From Bradyrhizobium sp. (GTDB taxonomy: Bacteria; Pseudomonadota; Alphaproteobacteria; Rhizobiales; Xanthobacteraceae): DNA of 64,000 nucleotides. The stretch's first letter is position 1; each line of letters starts with the position of its first letter. A program made the position numbers and the translations under genes. The DNA is taken from the NCBI RefSeq assembly GCF_030697065.1, contig NZ_JAUYQU010000228.1, forward strand, positions 1 to 64,000. The letters are read 5' to 3'. Under the pieces are notes generated by a model. The model did not search any database and had not been told where the DNA came from. It saw only the letters and a list, made by a program, of their open reading frames with translations. Positions 56,526 to 64,000 of this stretch are shown here, piece by piece.

Positions 56526-58160
56526 TCACGTCCCCGGCCGCGATACCTCGGTTTCCTTCGAGGTGATGAACTCCAGCAGCACTGGAATGCCTTCTTTGGT
56601 CTTGGCGATGCCGCGCTGGATGGCGGGGATGATGTCTTCCGGTTTGGTGATCCGCTCGCCATGGCCGCCGAAGGCGCGCGCCATCGCGGCGTAGTCGCCG
56701 GAGATGTCGGTCGAGCGGTATTTTTCGGTCGAGATCGGCATCACCTTCAATTCGATCGCCATGCTGAAATTGTTGAGCAGGATCGACATGATCGGAATCC
56801 GCTCCCGCACCGCGGTTTCGAAATCCATGCCGGTGAAACCGATCGCGGCGTCGCCCCAGACGTTGATGCAGAGTTTGTCCGGCTTTGCCAGCTTGGCGCC
56901 CATGGCGAGGCCCAGCCCGTAGCCGAGCTGGGTGGTCTTGCCCCAACCGATATAGGACAACGGCTCGACCGACTTCCAGAATGGCGAGAGCTGGTCGCGC
57001 GGACTGCCGGCATCATGGGTGATGATGGTGTTCCTGATGTCGACGGTATGTTGCAGGTCCCACAGCACGCGGTAGGGATTGAGCGGCGCGTCGTTGTGGG
57101 TCAGCTTCGGCAGCCATTTCGCCAGCCACTCCTTATGCGACGCCGCGATCTCGGCGGCGACGGCGCTGGCGTCGCGATCCGATTTGACGGTCTTGCCGAT
57201 CTCCTCGAGCAGCGCGTCGAGCACGAGGCCGGCGTCGCCGACCAGGCCGATCTGGGCCTCGACATCCTTGTTGAGATGGTTGGGGTCGAGCGTCGAGTGG
57301 ATGATGGTCTTGCCCTTCGGCATGGCGATGCCGAACGAGGTTTCCGTGAAAGAGCAGCCGATGCCGAAGATCACATCGGCCTCGCCGAGGAATTTGGGAA
57401 CCGCGCGCGGCACGGCCAGGCCGCCGGAGCCGAGCGACAGCGGGTGGTCTTCCGGAAACGACGACTTGCCGCCGAGGCTGGTGGTCACGGGAATGGCGAG
57501 CCGTTCGGCCAGCCGCTTCAACTGCGGCCAGGCTTTGGCGTAATGCACGCCCTGGCCGGCGTAGATCACCGAGCGTTTGGCCGCCATCAGCACGGCCGCG
57601 GCTTCCTTGATATGCACGGGATCGGCGCCGTAGCGGGTGCGCAGCACCGGGGTGTAGTTCAGCGGCTCCGGCACCTCCTCGTTCCACATGTCGGCCGGAA
57701 TTTCGACGATGACAGGCCCGCCGCGGCCGTTCTTCAGCCTGGTGAATGCGCGTCGAAAAATGTTGCAGACTTCGGCGGCAATGTTGATCGGCTCGGACGA
57801 CTTTGAAAAAGCCCGCATCGCCTGGCTGGAATTGAAGTTCGGGTCGATATGGGCCAGCCGCCGCGCATAACCCATCGGCAGCACCAGCACCGGCACCGAC
57901 TCGCCGTAGCATTGCGCCACGCCGCCCATGGCGTTTTCGGCCCCCGGGCCATGCTGCATGCAGAAGGCGCCGATGGTCTGCCCCGAGGTGACCCGCGAGA
58001 TCGCATCCGCCATGTGGATGCCGATGCGCTCCTGCCGCACCATCACGGGGCGGATGTCGACGGCGGCGGCATGTTCGATCAGGTGGTTGACCGGATAACC
58101 GCAGAGGATCTCGATACCCTCCCGCTTCATGATTTCTGCGATGGCGGTGCCGAGCTTCAT
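56526..58160 (-). CDS. Thiamine-diphosphate-dependent enzyme of the acetolactate-synthase-like family
   Basis: This 544-residue enzyme has three alpha/beta domains. The catalytic Glu44 is in VMVRQERIGIHMADA. The ThDP-binding motif GDAAIGFTGMDFETAVRERIPIMSILLNN has the GD-x25-NN pattern. The middle domain (SLGGKSSFPEDHPLSLGSGGLAVPRAVPKFLGEADVIFGIGCSFTE) binds nucleotide in relatives, but FAD use is uncertain. It is not the IlvB of an ilvBN pair, since no small subunit gene is present. Possible reactions are decarboxylation or carboligation of 2-keto acids. Confidence 0.87.
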   Translation of the reverse strand: MKLGTAIAEIMKREGIEILCGYPVNHLIEHAAAVDIRPVMVRQERIGIHMADAISRVTSGQTIGAFCMQHGPGAENAMGGVAQCYGESVPVLVLPMGYARRLAHIDPNFNSSQAMRAFSKSSEPINIAAEVCNIFRRAFTRLKNGRGGPVIVEIPADMWNEEVPEPLNYTPVLRTRYGADPVHIKEAAAVLMAAKRSVIYAGQGVHYAKAWPQLKRLAERLAIPVTTSLGGKSSFPEDHPLSLGSGGLAVPRAVPKFLGEADVIFGIGCSFTETSFGIAMPKGKTIIHSTLDPNHLNKDVEAQIGLVGDAGLVLDALLEEIGKTVKSDRDASAVAAEIAASHKEWLAKWLPKLTHNDAPLNPYRVLWDLQHTVDIRNTIITHDAGSPRDQLSPFWKSVEPLSYIGWGKTTQLGYGLGLAMGAKLAKPDKLCINVWGDAAIGFTGMDFETAVRERIPIMSILLNNFSMAIELKVMPISTEKYRSTDISGDYAAMARAFGGHGERITKPEDIIPAIQRGIAKTKEGIPVLLEFITSKETEVSRPGT

Positions 58161-58457
58161 GCCGTTCTCCCTTGAAATGGCCGATCTTGAGGGCGCGGCC
58201 TTTGGCGGATAGTTGGAACAGGAATCTCCCGTTCGGTAAAGGCGCGCGCCGGCTTACCCGCGAGGCTCTGATATGCATCGCACCGCCATCCGACCCGCCT
58301 CAATCACGGAACCCGTAACTTTCCGGACGTGGCGTAAAGAACACAGCCCCGGTCCAAATTGCTGTCCCGATCACGGCGTGTGATTACCGCCTGCGGTTTT
58401 TACCCTGACGGGCGTATGACATATGCATCTGCATGAAACGCGAATCGGGGAACTCCC

Positions 58458-60053
58458 ATGGCGAGCAAAAACCTAATCCTCGGCTCAGCGGCGGCGCTGC
58501 TGCTCGCGGGTGGTGCGCAGGCGGCCGACCTCCCGGTCAAGGCCAGGGCGATCGAACATGTCAGGATCTGCTCGCTCTATGGTGCCGGATTCTTCTACAT
58601 TCCCGGCACCGATACCTGCATCAAGCTCGGGGGCTATTTGCGCGCCGACACCACCTTCAACGGCGGTGCCCACGGTGCGCCGGCCTGGAGCGGCGATCTC
58701 GGCCAGCAGAACCGTTTTCGCGATCACTTCCTCTCCCGTTCGCGGATGGCTTTATCGATCGACACCCGCACCGCCACCGAATACGGCGTCGTGCGCACCT
58801 TCGGCCATGGCAATTTCCAGTTCCAGAACTTCGGAAGCACCAACCCGGCAGGTTCGGTCGGTAGCCAGACCACCGGCCTCAACGGCGCACTGCTTTCCAC
58901 CGCCGGCGGCGGCTATGTTGCGGTCGAGTATCTTTTCATCCAGTTCGCCGGCTTCACCTTCGGCAAGTCGTCGTCCGCCTACTCGACGCCGTGGAATGGT
59001 TTCCCGGGCAACATCAGTGCGAACCTGCTCGGCGGCAACAATACGGATACCGGTATCAACAACATCCAGTACACCGCGCAGTTCGGCAACGGCCTGTCCG
59101 CCAGCATCGGTCTCGATGATCCCTCGGTCTGGACCCGCACGGCCGTTTACAATCTGAGCGTCCCCGCTGCGATCGGCGCCAACGGAACCGGTTCGAACGC
59201 GTATGCCGGCCTGCGAGCGCCCGACATCGTCGGCAACATCCGCGTCGACCAGACCTGGGGTTTGTTGCAGCTTTCGGCCGCGGCTCATGAGGTGACCGGC
59301 TCCTACAACACGCTGGGCGCCGGGAGCGTCCCGACCAATCTCTCCGGGATCAGCGGTCACCCCGACAGCAAGTGGGGCGGTTCGGTGATGGCAGCCTTGC
59401 AGATCAAGAACATCCCGACCGGCAAGGGCGACGATATCAAGATCGACGTGAGCTACGCCAAAGGCCACACCAAGCAAGTGATCGCGACCAGTGGCAGTTC
59501 GCCGAGCTTCGCCATGTTCGGGGACAGCGGGTTTGCTTACCAGAGCGTCGGTTTCGGGGCGACCACGGACGGCGTTTATTTCCCGGGCGCCGCGGGGACG
59601 GGCGGCATCCAGCTGACCACGGCCTGGGGTGTCCGCGGCGCCTTCAACCACAACTGGAATCCCAACTGGTCGACCAGCCTGTTCGGGAGTTATTCCAGTG
59701 TCCGCTATGACGGCGGAGCCGACGACAACATCAACGGGCTCGGAACGACCACCGCCAAGGGCGCTTATTGCGCTGCCTTCGCAGCCAGTCACCCGGGCCA
59801 GGCAGCCGTTGGAAACCAGGCCGGCAACTACAGCTGCAATCCCGACTTCAACGTTTCGCAGCTCGGGGTGATGACACGGTGGGTTCCCGTCAAGAACCTG
59901 ACCATCTCGGTTCAGGCGCTCTGGTTTCACCTCGATCAGAAGATGTCGGGCAGTTCGGCGTTTACCGCGGCCGCACCGAAGCCGGCGGCTCTCTACGAGT
60001 TCAAGGACCAGAACACGGTGTTGCTGCAGGTCCGCGCCCAACGCAATTTCTGA
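58458..60053 (+). CDS. Outer-membrane porin, Omp2/porin family (first copy)
   Basis: This 531-residue trimeric beta-barrel porin is of the Brucella Omp2 / Rhizobiales type. It has a signal peptide MASKNLILGSAAALLLAGGAQA with cleavage before ADLPVKA. The family start VRICSLYGAGFFYIPGTDTCIKLGGYLRADTTF contains the conserved cysteine pair. It ends in QVRAQRNF, a C-terminal Phe suited for BAM assembly. GGGGA precedes the ATG. A closely related copy follows at 60355, and a terminator at 60131 suggests the two are separately transcribed. Confidence 0.94.
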   Translation: MASKNLILGSAAALLLAGGAQAADLPVKARAIEHVRICSLYGAGFFYIPGTDTCIKLGGYLRADTTFNGGAHGAPAWSGDLGQQNRFRDHFLSRSRMALSIDTRTATEYGVVRTFGHGNFQFQNFGSTNPAGSVGSQTTGLNGALLSTAGGGYVAVEYLFIQFAGFTFGKSSSAYSTPWNGFPGNISANLLGGNNTDTGINNIQYTAQFGNGLSASIGLDDPSVWTRTAVYNLSVPAAIGANGTGSNAYAGLRAPDIVGNIRVDQTWGLLQLSAAAHEVTGSYNTLGAGSVPTNLSGISGHPDSKWGGSVMAALQIKNIPTGKGDDIKIDVSYAKGHTKQVIATSGSSPSFAMFGDSGFAYQSVGFGATTDGVYFPGAAGTGGIQLTTAWGVRGAFNHNWNPNWSTSLFGSYSSVRYDGGADDNINGLGTTTAKGAYCAAFAASHPGQAAVGNQAGNYSCNPDFNVSQLGVMTRWVPVKNLTISVQALWFHLDQKMSGSSAFTAAAPKPAALYEFKDQNTVLLQVRAQRNF

Positions 60054-60354
60054 TCTTCGCGACGATCCAGCATCCCGGCAGGGAATTTCGGGGCATGCCG
60101 CGACGGCGAAGCCGCGTGGCCGTCCGCCATGCGGCAAATGTGTATGGTTGATGACATGGAACGTCATTGCCGCTGTTTTTTTCCTCGCTGGGAATCACTG
60201 CGGCGCGCGTCACTGCGTTGCACAGGGGCCACAGGCGCGCCGAAAATGGGCCGTGTCACCCCCGTGTCATTCGCCGGGATGAACAGTGCGTTACTGGCTT
60301 CGCACGCATCGAGATCATGCAGTGCAGGCTTGTGGTTCATACCGGAGAATTAGA
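60054..60354. other. 301-bp region between the two porin genes
   Basis: It holds the porin 1 terminator (60131-60182). Downstream of that, a presumptive promoter region for porin 2 begins around 60200, GC-rich without a clear -35/-10. GGAG near 60343 lies about 9 bases before the porin 2 ATG. No gene is supported. Confidence 0.5.
60131..60182 (+). terminator. Terminator after the first porin
   Basis: GCGGCAAATG at 60131-60140 pairs with CATTGCCGC at 60165-60173 (one bulged A) across a 24-base loop, followed by TG and seven T residues (60176-60182). It lies 78 bases after the porin 1 stop. The long loop makes it less certain than a compact hairpin. Confidence 0.65.
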
Positions 60355-61953
60355 ATGACCATGTATCGAAAACTCATCCTCGGCTCGGCGGCGAGCCTTC
60401 TCGCCATCGGCGCAGCCCAGGCGGCCGACCTCCCGGTCAAGGCCAAGGCCGTCGAATATGTCAGGATCTGCTCGCTGTACGGCGCCGGCTTCTTCTATAT
60501 TCCGGGCACCGACACCTGCATCAAGGTCGGCGGCTATCTGCGTGTCGACACCACCTTCAATGGCGGTGCGCACGGTTCGCCGGCCTGGAGCGGCGATCTC
60601 GGCCAGAACAACCGCTATGCCGATGACTTCGTCGGCCGTTCGCGCATGGCGCTGCAGATCGATACCCGCACCGCCACCGAATACGGCGTCGTGCGCACCT
60701 TCGGTCAGGGTGACTTCCAGTTCCAGAATTTCGGAAGCACCAATCCGGCGGGTTCGGTCGGCTCCCAGAGTTCGGGCCTCAGCAGCGCCCTGCTTTCAAC
60801 GGCGGGCGGCGGTTACGTCGCAGTCGAATTCCTGTTCATCCAGTTCGCCGGCTTCACCTTCGGCAAATCCGCCTCGGCCTATGCAACGCCCTGGCACGGT
60901 GCCCCGGGCAACATCACCTCGAACCTGCTTGGCGGCCATGTCACCGATACCGGCGTCAACAACATCCAGTACACCGCGGAATTCGGCAACGGCATCTCCG
61001 GCAGCATCGGCCTCGAAGATCCGACGGTGTGGAACCGCACAACCGTCAACAACCTGAGCATCCCCGGCGCGATCAGCACCAGTGGAACGGGCGCCAACGC
61101 CTATGGCGGCGCGGTTGCTCCCGACATCGTCGGCAGAATCCGCATCGATCAGGCCTGGGGCCTGTTCCAGCTCTCGGGCAGGGCGCATCTCGTGAATGCA
61201 TCCTACAACACGCTGGCGGCCGGCGCGGTGCCGAACAACCTTTCCGAAATCAGCGGCCACCCCGACAGCAAGTGGGGCGGTTCGGTGATGGCGGCGCTGC
61301 AGATCAAGAACATTCCCACCGGCAAGGGCGACGACATCAAGATCGACGTCAGCTACGCCAAGGGCGCCACCAAGCAGGTGATCGGGACCTCCGGCAGCTC
61401 GCCGAGCTTCGCGATGTTCAGCGACAGCAGCTTCGGCTACCAGAGCGTCGGCTTTGGCGCGACCACCGACGCCGTTTATTTCCCCGGCGCCGCCGGCACC
61501 GGCGGTCTCAAGCTCACGACGGCCTGGGGCATTCGCGGTGCGTTCAACCACAACTGGGATCCCTACTGGTCGACCAGCCTGTTCGGAAGCTACTCCGCCA
61601 TCCGCTATGACGGTGGCGCCAACGACAACATCAACGGGCTCGGCGTGACCACTGCCAAGGGTGCCTATTGCGCCGCCTTCGCCGCGAGTCATCCGGGGCA
61701 GGCAGCCGTTGGAAACCAGGTCGGCAACTATACCTGCAATCCGGACTTCAACGTCTCCCAGCTCGGCGTGATCACCCGCTGGACTCCCGTCAAGAACCTG
61801 ACGTTCTCGGCCGAAGTTCAGTGGTTCCACCTCGATCAGAAGATGTCGGGCAGCTCGGTCTTCACCGCCTCCGCGCCGAAGCCGAACGCGCTCTACGAGT
61901 TCAAGGACCAGGACACGGTCCTGCTGCAGGTTCGCGCCCAGCGTAACTTCTGA
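60355..61953 (+). CDS. Outer-membrane porin, Omp2/porin family (second copy)
   Basis: This 532-residue paralogue of the first porin is about 80 per cent identical by eye. It has the same signal plan (LILGSAASLLAIGAAQA, cleavage before ADLPVKA) and the same VRICSLYGAGFFYIPGTDTCIKVGGYL block and end QVRAQRNF. Differences cluster in probable surface-loop segments such as GGHVTDTG versus GGNNTDTG and NASYNTLAAGAVPNN versus GSYNTLGAGSVPTN. The ATG at 60355 is chosen; a second in-frame ATG at 60361 is equally possible. A shared hairpin lies downstream. Confidence 0.94.
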   Translation: MTMYRKLILGSAASLLAIGAAQAADLPVKAKAVEYVRICSLYGAGFFYIPGTDTCIKVGGYLRVDTTFNGGAHGSPAWSGDLGQNNRYADDFVGRSRMALQIDTRTATEYGVVRTFGQGDFQFQNFGSTNPAGSVGSQSSGLSSALLSTAGGGYVAVEFLFIQFAGFTFGKSASAYATPWHGAPGNITSNLLGGHVTDTGVNNIQYTAEFGNGISGSIGLEDPTVWNRTTVNNLSIPGAISTSGTGANAYGGAVAPDIVGRIRIDQAWGLFQLSGRAHLVNASYNTLAAGAVPNNLSEISGHPDSKWGGSVMAALQIKNIPTGKGDDIKIDVSYAKGATKQVIGTSGSSPSFAMFSDSSFGYQSVGFGATTDAVYFPGAAGTGGLKLTTAWGIRGAFNHNWDPYWSTSLFGSYSAIRYDGGANDNINGLGVTTAKGAYCAAFAASHPGQAAVGNQVGNYTCNPDFNVSQLGVITRWTPVKNLTFSAEVQWFHLDQKMSGSSVFTASAPKPNALYEFKDQDTVLLQVRAQRNF

Positions 61954-61990
61954 TCGCGAGCGTCCAGGTTCAAGTTATGCTGTGAAGTCA

Positions 61991-62037
61991 GGCGAGGTGA
62001 GGCGGGAAGCAAAGTCAGCTTCTCGTCTCACGTCGCC
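61991..62037. terminator. Long imperfect hairpin between porin 2 and the convergent small gene
   Basis: The left arm at 61991-62010 and the right arm at 62018-62037 pair in three 5-bp blocks: GGCGA/TCGCC, GTGAG/CTCAC and GAAGC/GCTTC. Internal mismatches separate the blocks, and the loop has 7 bases. GTTTC follows on the plus strand. It begins 38 bases after the porin 2 stop. The right arm overlaps the last codons of the leftward 54-aa gene. Confidence 0.6.
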
Positions 62038-62179
62038 GTTTCAGCACGGCCATCAAGGCAAGGAAATACTGTTTCACGAAGTGACCGGATTTCGACAGTG
62101 ACTCGACGGCGCGTTGCTCCGCGACCCTGTCGTTCACGATGCCGATATAGTTCTTTCTCGAGTCCCGCGGGGCCGGCAT
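62015..62179 (-). CDS. Small basic protein, 54 aa, of unknown function
   Basis: Reading leftward from the ATG at 62179 gives a 54-residue protein: MPAPRDSRKNYIGIVNDRV, then AEQRAVESLSKSGHFVKQY, then FLALMAVLKRRRETRS. GGAG lies 9 bases before the ATG. The sequence is a charged helical protein with a basic end. A competing longer frame over 62028-62300 has a Pro/Arg-rich composition more like antisense noise. I do not recognise a family. Its stop lies in the loop of the porin 2 hairpin, so the genes converge closely. Confidence 0.55.
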   Translation of the reverse strand: MPAPRDSRKNYIGIVNDRVAEQRAVESLSKSGHFVKQYFLALMAVLKRRRETRS

Positions 62180-62315
62180 TTCTGCTCACTCCAATGCGGA
62201 GACCATGTGAGCCAGGCGTGCAATCAAAGGTAAATTTTGGGTCCCGTATGAATACCGGTGCGAACGCTGCGCTCGCAGGCGGCGTCGGCGAATCCGGCAA
62301 ATACCGGGGTCGGCC

Positions 62316-62330
62316 TTAATTGATCGTTCA
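62316..62330. promoter_or_regulatory. Near-consensus CtrA site upstream of the Flp pilin
   Basis: TTAA-TTGATCG-TTCA matches the CtrA box at 7 of 8 defined bases with a 7-base spacer. It lies 94 bases before the pilin ATG. Caulobacter pilA is a known CtrA target, which makes the site plausible. Confidence 0.5.
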
Positions 62331-62423
62331 GCCTGTTCTTCAATCCACCGTCAACCAATCCGATCTAGCTTCTGCCACATATTCGCACGGGACCAATCCG
62401 TGGCGCGTCGACAGGAGTTCTGG

Positions 62424-62588
62424 ATGCGACGGCTCTTTTCAAAATTCGTCTATGACCAGTCCGGCGCCACCGCCATCGAGTATTGCCTGATCGCGACCGG
62501 GATCGCCTTCGTGATCATCGCCGCCGTCAACGGCATCGGCACCTCCCTCAGCGGCAGCTTTACCTCGGTGAATTCATCGCTGAAGTAG
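62424..62588 (+). CDS. Flp-type IVb pilin
   Basis: This 54-residue pilin precursor has a short basic leader MRRLFSKFVYDQSG. The TadV-type cleavage lies after Gly14, followed by ATAIEY with the conserved Glu19-Tyr20. The hydrophobic helix CLIATGIAFVIIAAVNGIG and a Ser-rich tail follow. AGGAG lies 6 bases before the ATG, which decides the start over an upstream GTG at 62400. No other tad/cpa genes are in the window, so it is an orphan pilin gene here. The upstream CtrA-like site fits pilA regulation in alphaproteobacteria. Confidence 0.93.
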   Translation: MRRLFSKFVYDQSGATAIEYCLIATGIAFVIIAAVNGIGTSLSGSFTSVNSSLK

Positions 62589-62608
62589 AGCTTGCGGTTT
62601 GAGCGCGG

Positions 62609-62845
62609 CTAGCGGCCTTCGCCGTCTCCATTCAGCGCCCGCAACATCCCGATCCGGGCGAACATCAGCCAGCCGCCGCCGAGCTCGGCGGCATTGATCA
62701 GGTTCTCCACCGCGATCTGCCAGCACTCCTGCTGCTGAACGGCTTTCGGCAGCTTCATGACATGATCCGCGGCATGCTGCAGCGTGGTCAGCCTGGCGCC
62801 ACCGCGCAAGCGGATCGGCTCATCGAACGGCGCCGACCACGGCAT
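62609..62845 (-). CDS. Small conserved hypothetical protein (78 aa)
   Basis: This 78-residue protein reads MPWSAPFDEPIRLRGGARLTTL, then QHAADHVMKLPKAVQQQECW, then QIAVENLINAAELGGGWLMFARIGMLRALN. It belongs to a group of small proteins common in Bradyrhizobium by my memory (MPWSAPFDDPI start, LPKAE..W.AA..L core). Function is unknown. Its end converges with the Flp pilin gene 20 bases away. It lies downstream of the Ku gene on the same strand. Confidence 0.75.
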   Translation of the reverse strand: MPWSAPFDEPIRLRGGARLTTLQHAADHVMKLPKAVQQQECWQIAVENLINAAELGGGWLMFARIGMLRALNGDGEGR

Positions 62846-62921
62846 CTCAGGCGAGGGGGTGCTGCAAGGCCGTCACGCCCCGGCCGTTGGCGATCGCGCG
62901 CCGCGGCGGGCGCTGTCGCAT

Positions 62922-63899
62922 CTAGCCCGCCTTTTTCGACCGCACCGGCGCGCGCGCCGGCTTCTCGGCCTTCTTCGGATCCTGCTTCGGCTCCTGTCTC
63001 GCCGCGCGCTTGCCGCTGCCGCTGATCGGCAGCAGCATCTCGCGCTGGCCGGCGCCGGCCTTGCGCGGCTTCTTGCCCTTTGTCTTGTCGGTGGCTTTGG
63101 CGGCGGCAGGGGCGGACTGCTTCTCGCTGGCGAGGCTGCGCTTCAGCGCGTCCATCAGATTGATGACGTTGCCGCCCGATTTCGGCGCGGCCTTCGCGGC
63201 GATGGGCAAACCGTTGCGTTTTTGATTGATCAACTCGATCAGCGCGGATTCGTAGCGATCCTCGAACTGCTCGGGCTCGAATGAGCCGGATTTCTGTTCG
63301 ACGATATGCCTGGCGAGATCCAGCATGTCCTTGGTGATCTTGACGTCCTGAATGTCTTCGAAATATTCCTTCTCGCTGCGCACCTCGTAGGGGTAGCGCA
63401 GCAACGTGCCCATCAGGCCCTTGTCGAGCGGCTCCAGCGCGATGATGTGTTCGCGGTTGGTCAGCACCAGGCGGCCGATGGCCACCTTGTTCATGCTGCG
63501 AATGGTCTCACGGATGACCGCGAAGGCGTCATGGCCGACCTTGCCGTCCGGTACCAGGTAATAGGGACGGATCAGATAGCGGTTGTCGATGTCCGTTTTC
63601 GGAACGAACTCGTCGATCTCGATGGTGCGGGTCGATTCCAGCGCGATGTCTTCGAGTTCGTCCTTCGACACCTCGATGTAGGTGTCGGTGTCGATCTTGT
63701 AGCCCTTCATGATGTCTTCGGCGGCGACTTCCTCGCCGGTATCGGCATCGACCTTGGCATATTTGATGCGGTGGCCGGTCTTGCGGTTGATCTGGTTGAA
63801 GGAGACCTTCTCGGTATCCGACGTCGCCGGATACAGGGCGACCGGGCAGGTCACGAGCGAAAGGCGCAGAAAGCCTTTCCAGTTGGCGCGGGGGGCCAT
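62922..63899 (-). CDS. ku: Ku homologue (non-homologous end joining)
   Basis: This 325-residue DNA-end-binding protein would form a homodimer ring and recruit LigD to double-strand breaks. The family start WKGFLRLSLVTCPVALYPATSDTEKVSFNQINRKTGHRIKY is present, with KGYKIDTDTYIEVSKDELEDI, IDEFVPKTDIDNRYLIRPYYLVPD and VLTNREHIIALEP in the core. The C-terminal 75 residues are a Lys/Ala/Pro-rich tail typical of bacterial Ku. GGAG lies 7 bases before the ATG giving MAPRANWKGF. No ligD is in the window. Confidence 0.95.
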   Translation of the reverse strand: MAPRANWKGFLRLSLVTCPVALYPATSDTEKVSFNQINRKTGHRIKYAKVDADTGEEVAAEDIMKGYKIDTDTYIEVSKDELEDIALESTRTIEIDEFVPKTDIDNRYLIRPYYLVPDGKVGHDAFAVIRETIRSMNKVAIGRLVLTNREHIIALEPLDKGLMGTLLRYPYEVRSEKEYFEDIQDVKITKDMLDLARHIVEQKSGSFEPEQFEDRYESALIELINQKRNGLPIAAKAAPKSGGNVINLMDALKRSLASEKQSAPAAAKATDKTKGKKPRKAGAGQREMLLPISGSGKRAARQEPKQDPKKAEKPARAPVRSKKAG

Positions 63900-64000
63900 G
63901 GGATACTCCAAAAACGCAACAGGCGACTGGTGAGGATACCACCGGAGGAACCGGTTTCAAGCGGACCGGGCGGGAATCTCCTAACGGCGTTAACCGTGGC

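Noticed and set aside
58381-58402. Short ACCGC/GCGGT hairpin with T-run in the leader of the first porin, as an attenuator
   Set aside because: The stem is only 4-5 bp with a minimal loop, too weak to call.
62028-62300. Minus-strand 90-aa frame overlapping the 54-aa gene
   Set aside because: It has poor composition and no ribosome site, and the competing 54-aa frame is a better candidate.

Overview
The window reads as a chromosomal segment of a high-GC alphaproteobacterium of the Bradyrhizobium / Nitrobacteraceae type. This is inferred from family content, not from a marker gene. The supporting signs are a Ros/MucR-type regulator, two perfect TTAA-N7-TTAA CtrA boxes, tandem Omp2-type porins, the DUF1491, DUF2336 and DUF5330 families, a Ku protein, and a GC-rich structured intergenic repeat of a kind I associate with Bradyrhizobium. 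No rRNA, tRNA, CRISPR array, integrase or transposase was recognised. Most of the window is ordinary, densely packed housekeeping and metabolic sequence.

1-5 kb: a marR-emrA pair diverges from an emrB-type drug exporter across a short gap carrying two 18-bp direct repeats, probably the MarR operator. A Tat-exported beta-helix protein, a pyroglutamyl peptidase and a small thioredoxin-like [2Fe-2S] protein follow. 5-17 kb: a long leftward run contains folP-folB-folK, mutA, a GFA protein, mutB, a secreted DUF3298 protein, tctC-tctB-tctA and meaB. This puts both methylmalonyl-CoA mutase subunits and their GTPase chaperone on one strand with a tripartite carboxylate transporter between them.

17-28 kb: a DUF4332 protein, a HerA-like ATPase, two membrane glycosyltransferases (GT87 and GT39 types), an M20 peptidase, and a soluble chemoreceptor with a zinc-binding CZB domain. 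An 837-bp gap at 22372-23208 holds nested inverted repeats. 28-35 kb: a conserved alphaproteobacterial block with a Ros/MucR protein lacking zinc ligands, SufE, DUF5330, a PAS histidine kinase overlapping a peptidoglycan-binding protein, DUF1491, DUF2336, two small envelope or hypothetical genes and an SDR. The gap between DUF2336 and its divergent neighbour holds both CtrA boxes.

35-50 kb: mixed accessory metabolism. It includes a Tat-signal aldo/keto reductase with a DUF6064 membrane protein, an NTF2-like secreted protein, a phospholipase D, an APC permease diverging from a BT1-type folate/pteridine carrier, a PanE-like reductase, a double-hotdog thioesterase, an amidase, and a two-subunit molybdenum hydroxylase of the isoquinoline oxidoreductase type. 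50-64 kb: a PBP1A-DUF1214-DUF1254 operon, YcgN, a DHA2 exporter, a ThDP enzyme, two tandem porins, a 54-aa gene converging on the second porin through a shared hairpin, a lone Flp pilin with a near-consensus CtrA site, a small hypothetical gene and Ku.

I did not find a clearly new multi-gene system. The best leads are the CtrA-box intergenic region, the structured repeat at 22.4-23.0 kb, the tandem MarR operator, the zinc-less MucR homologue, and the small gene sharing its 3' end with a porin terminator.
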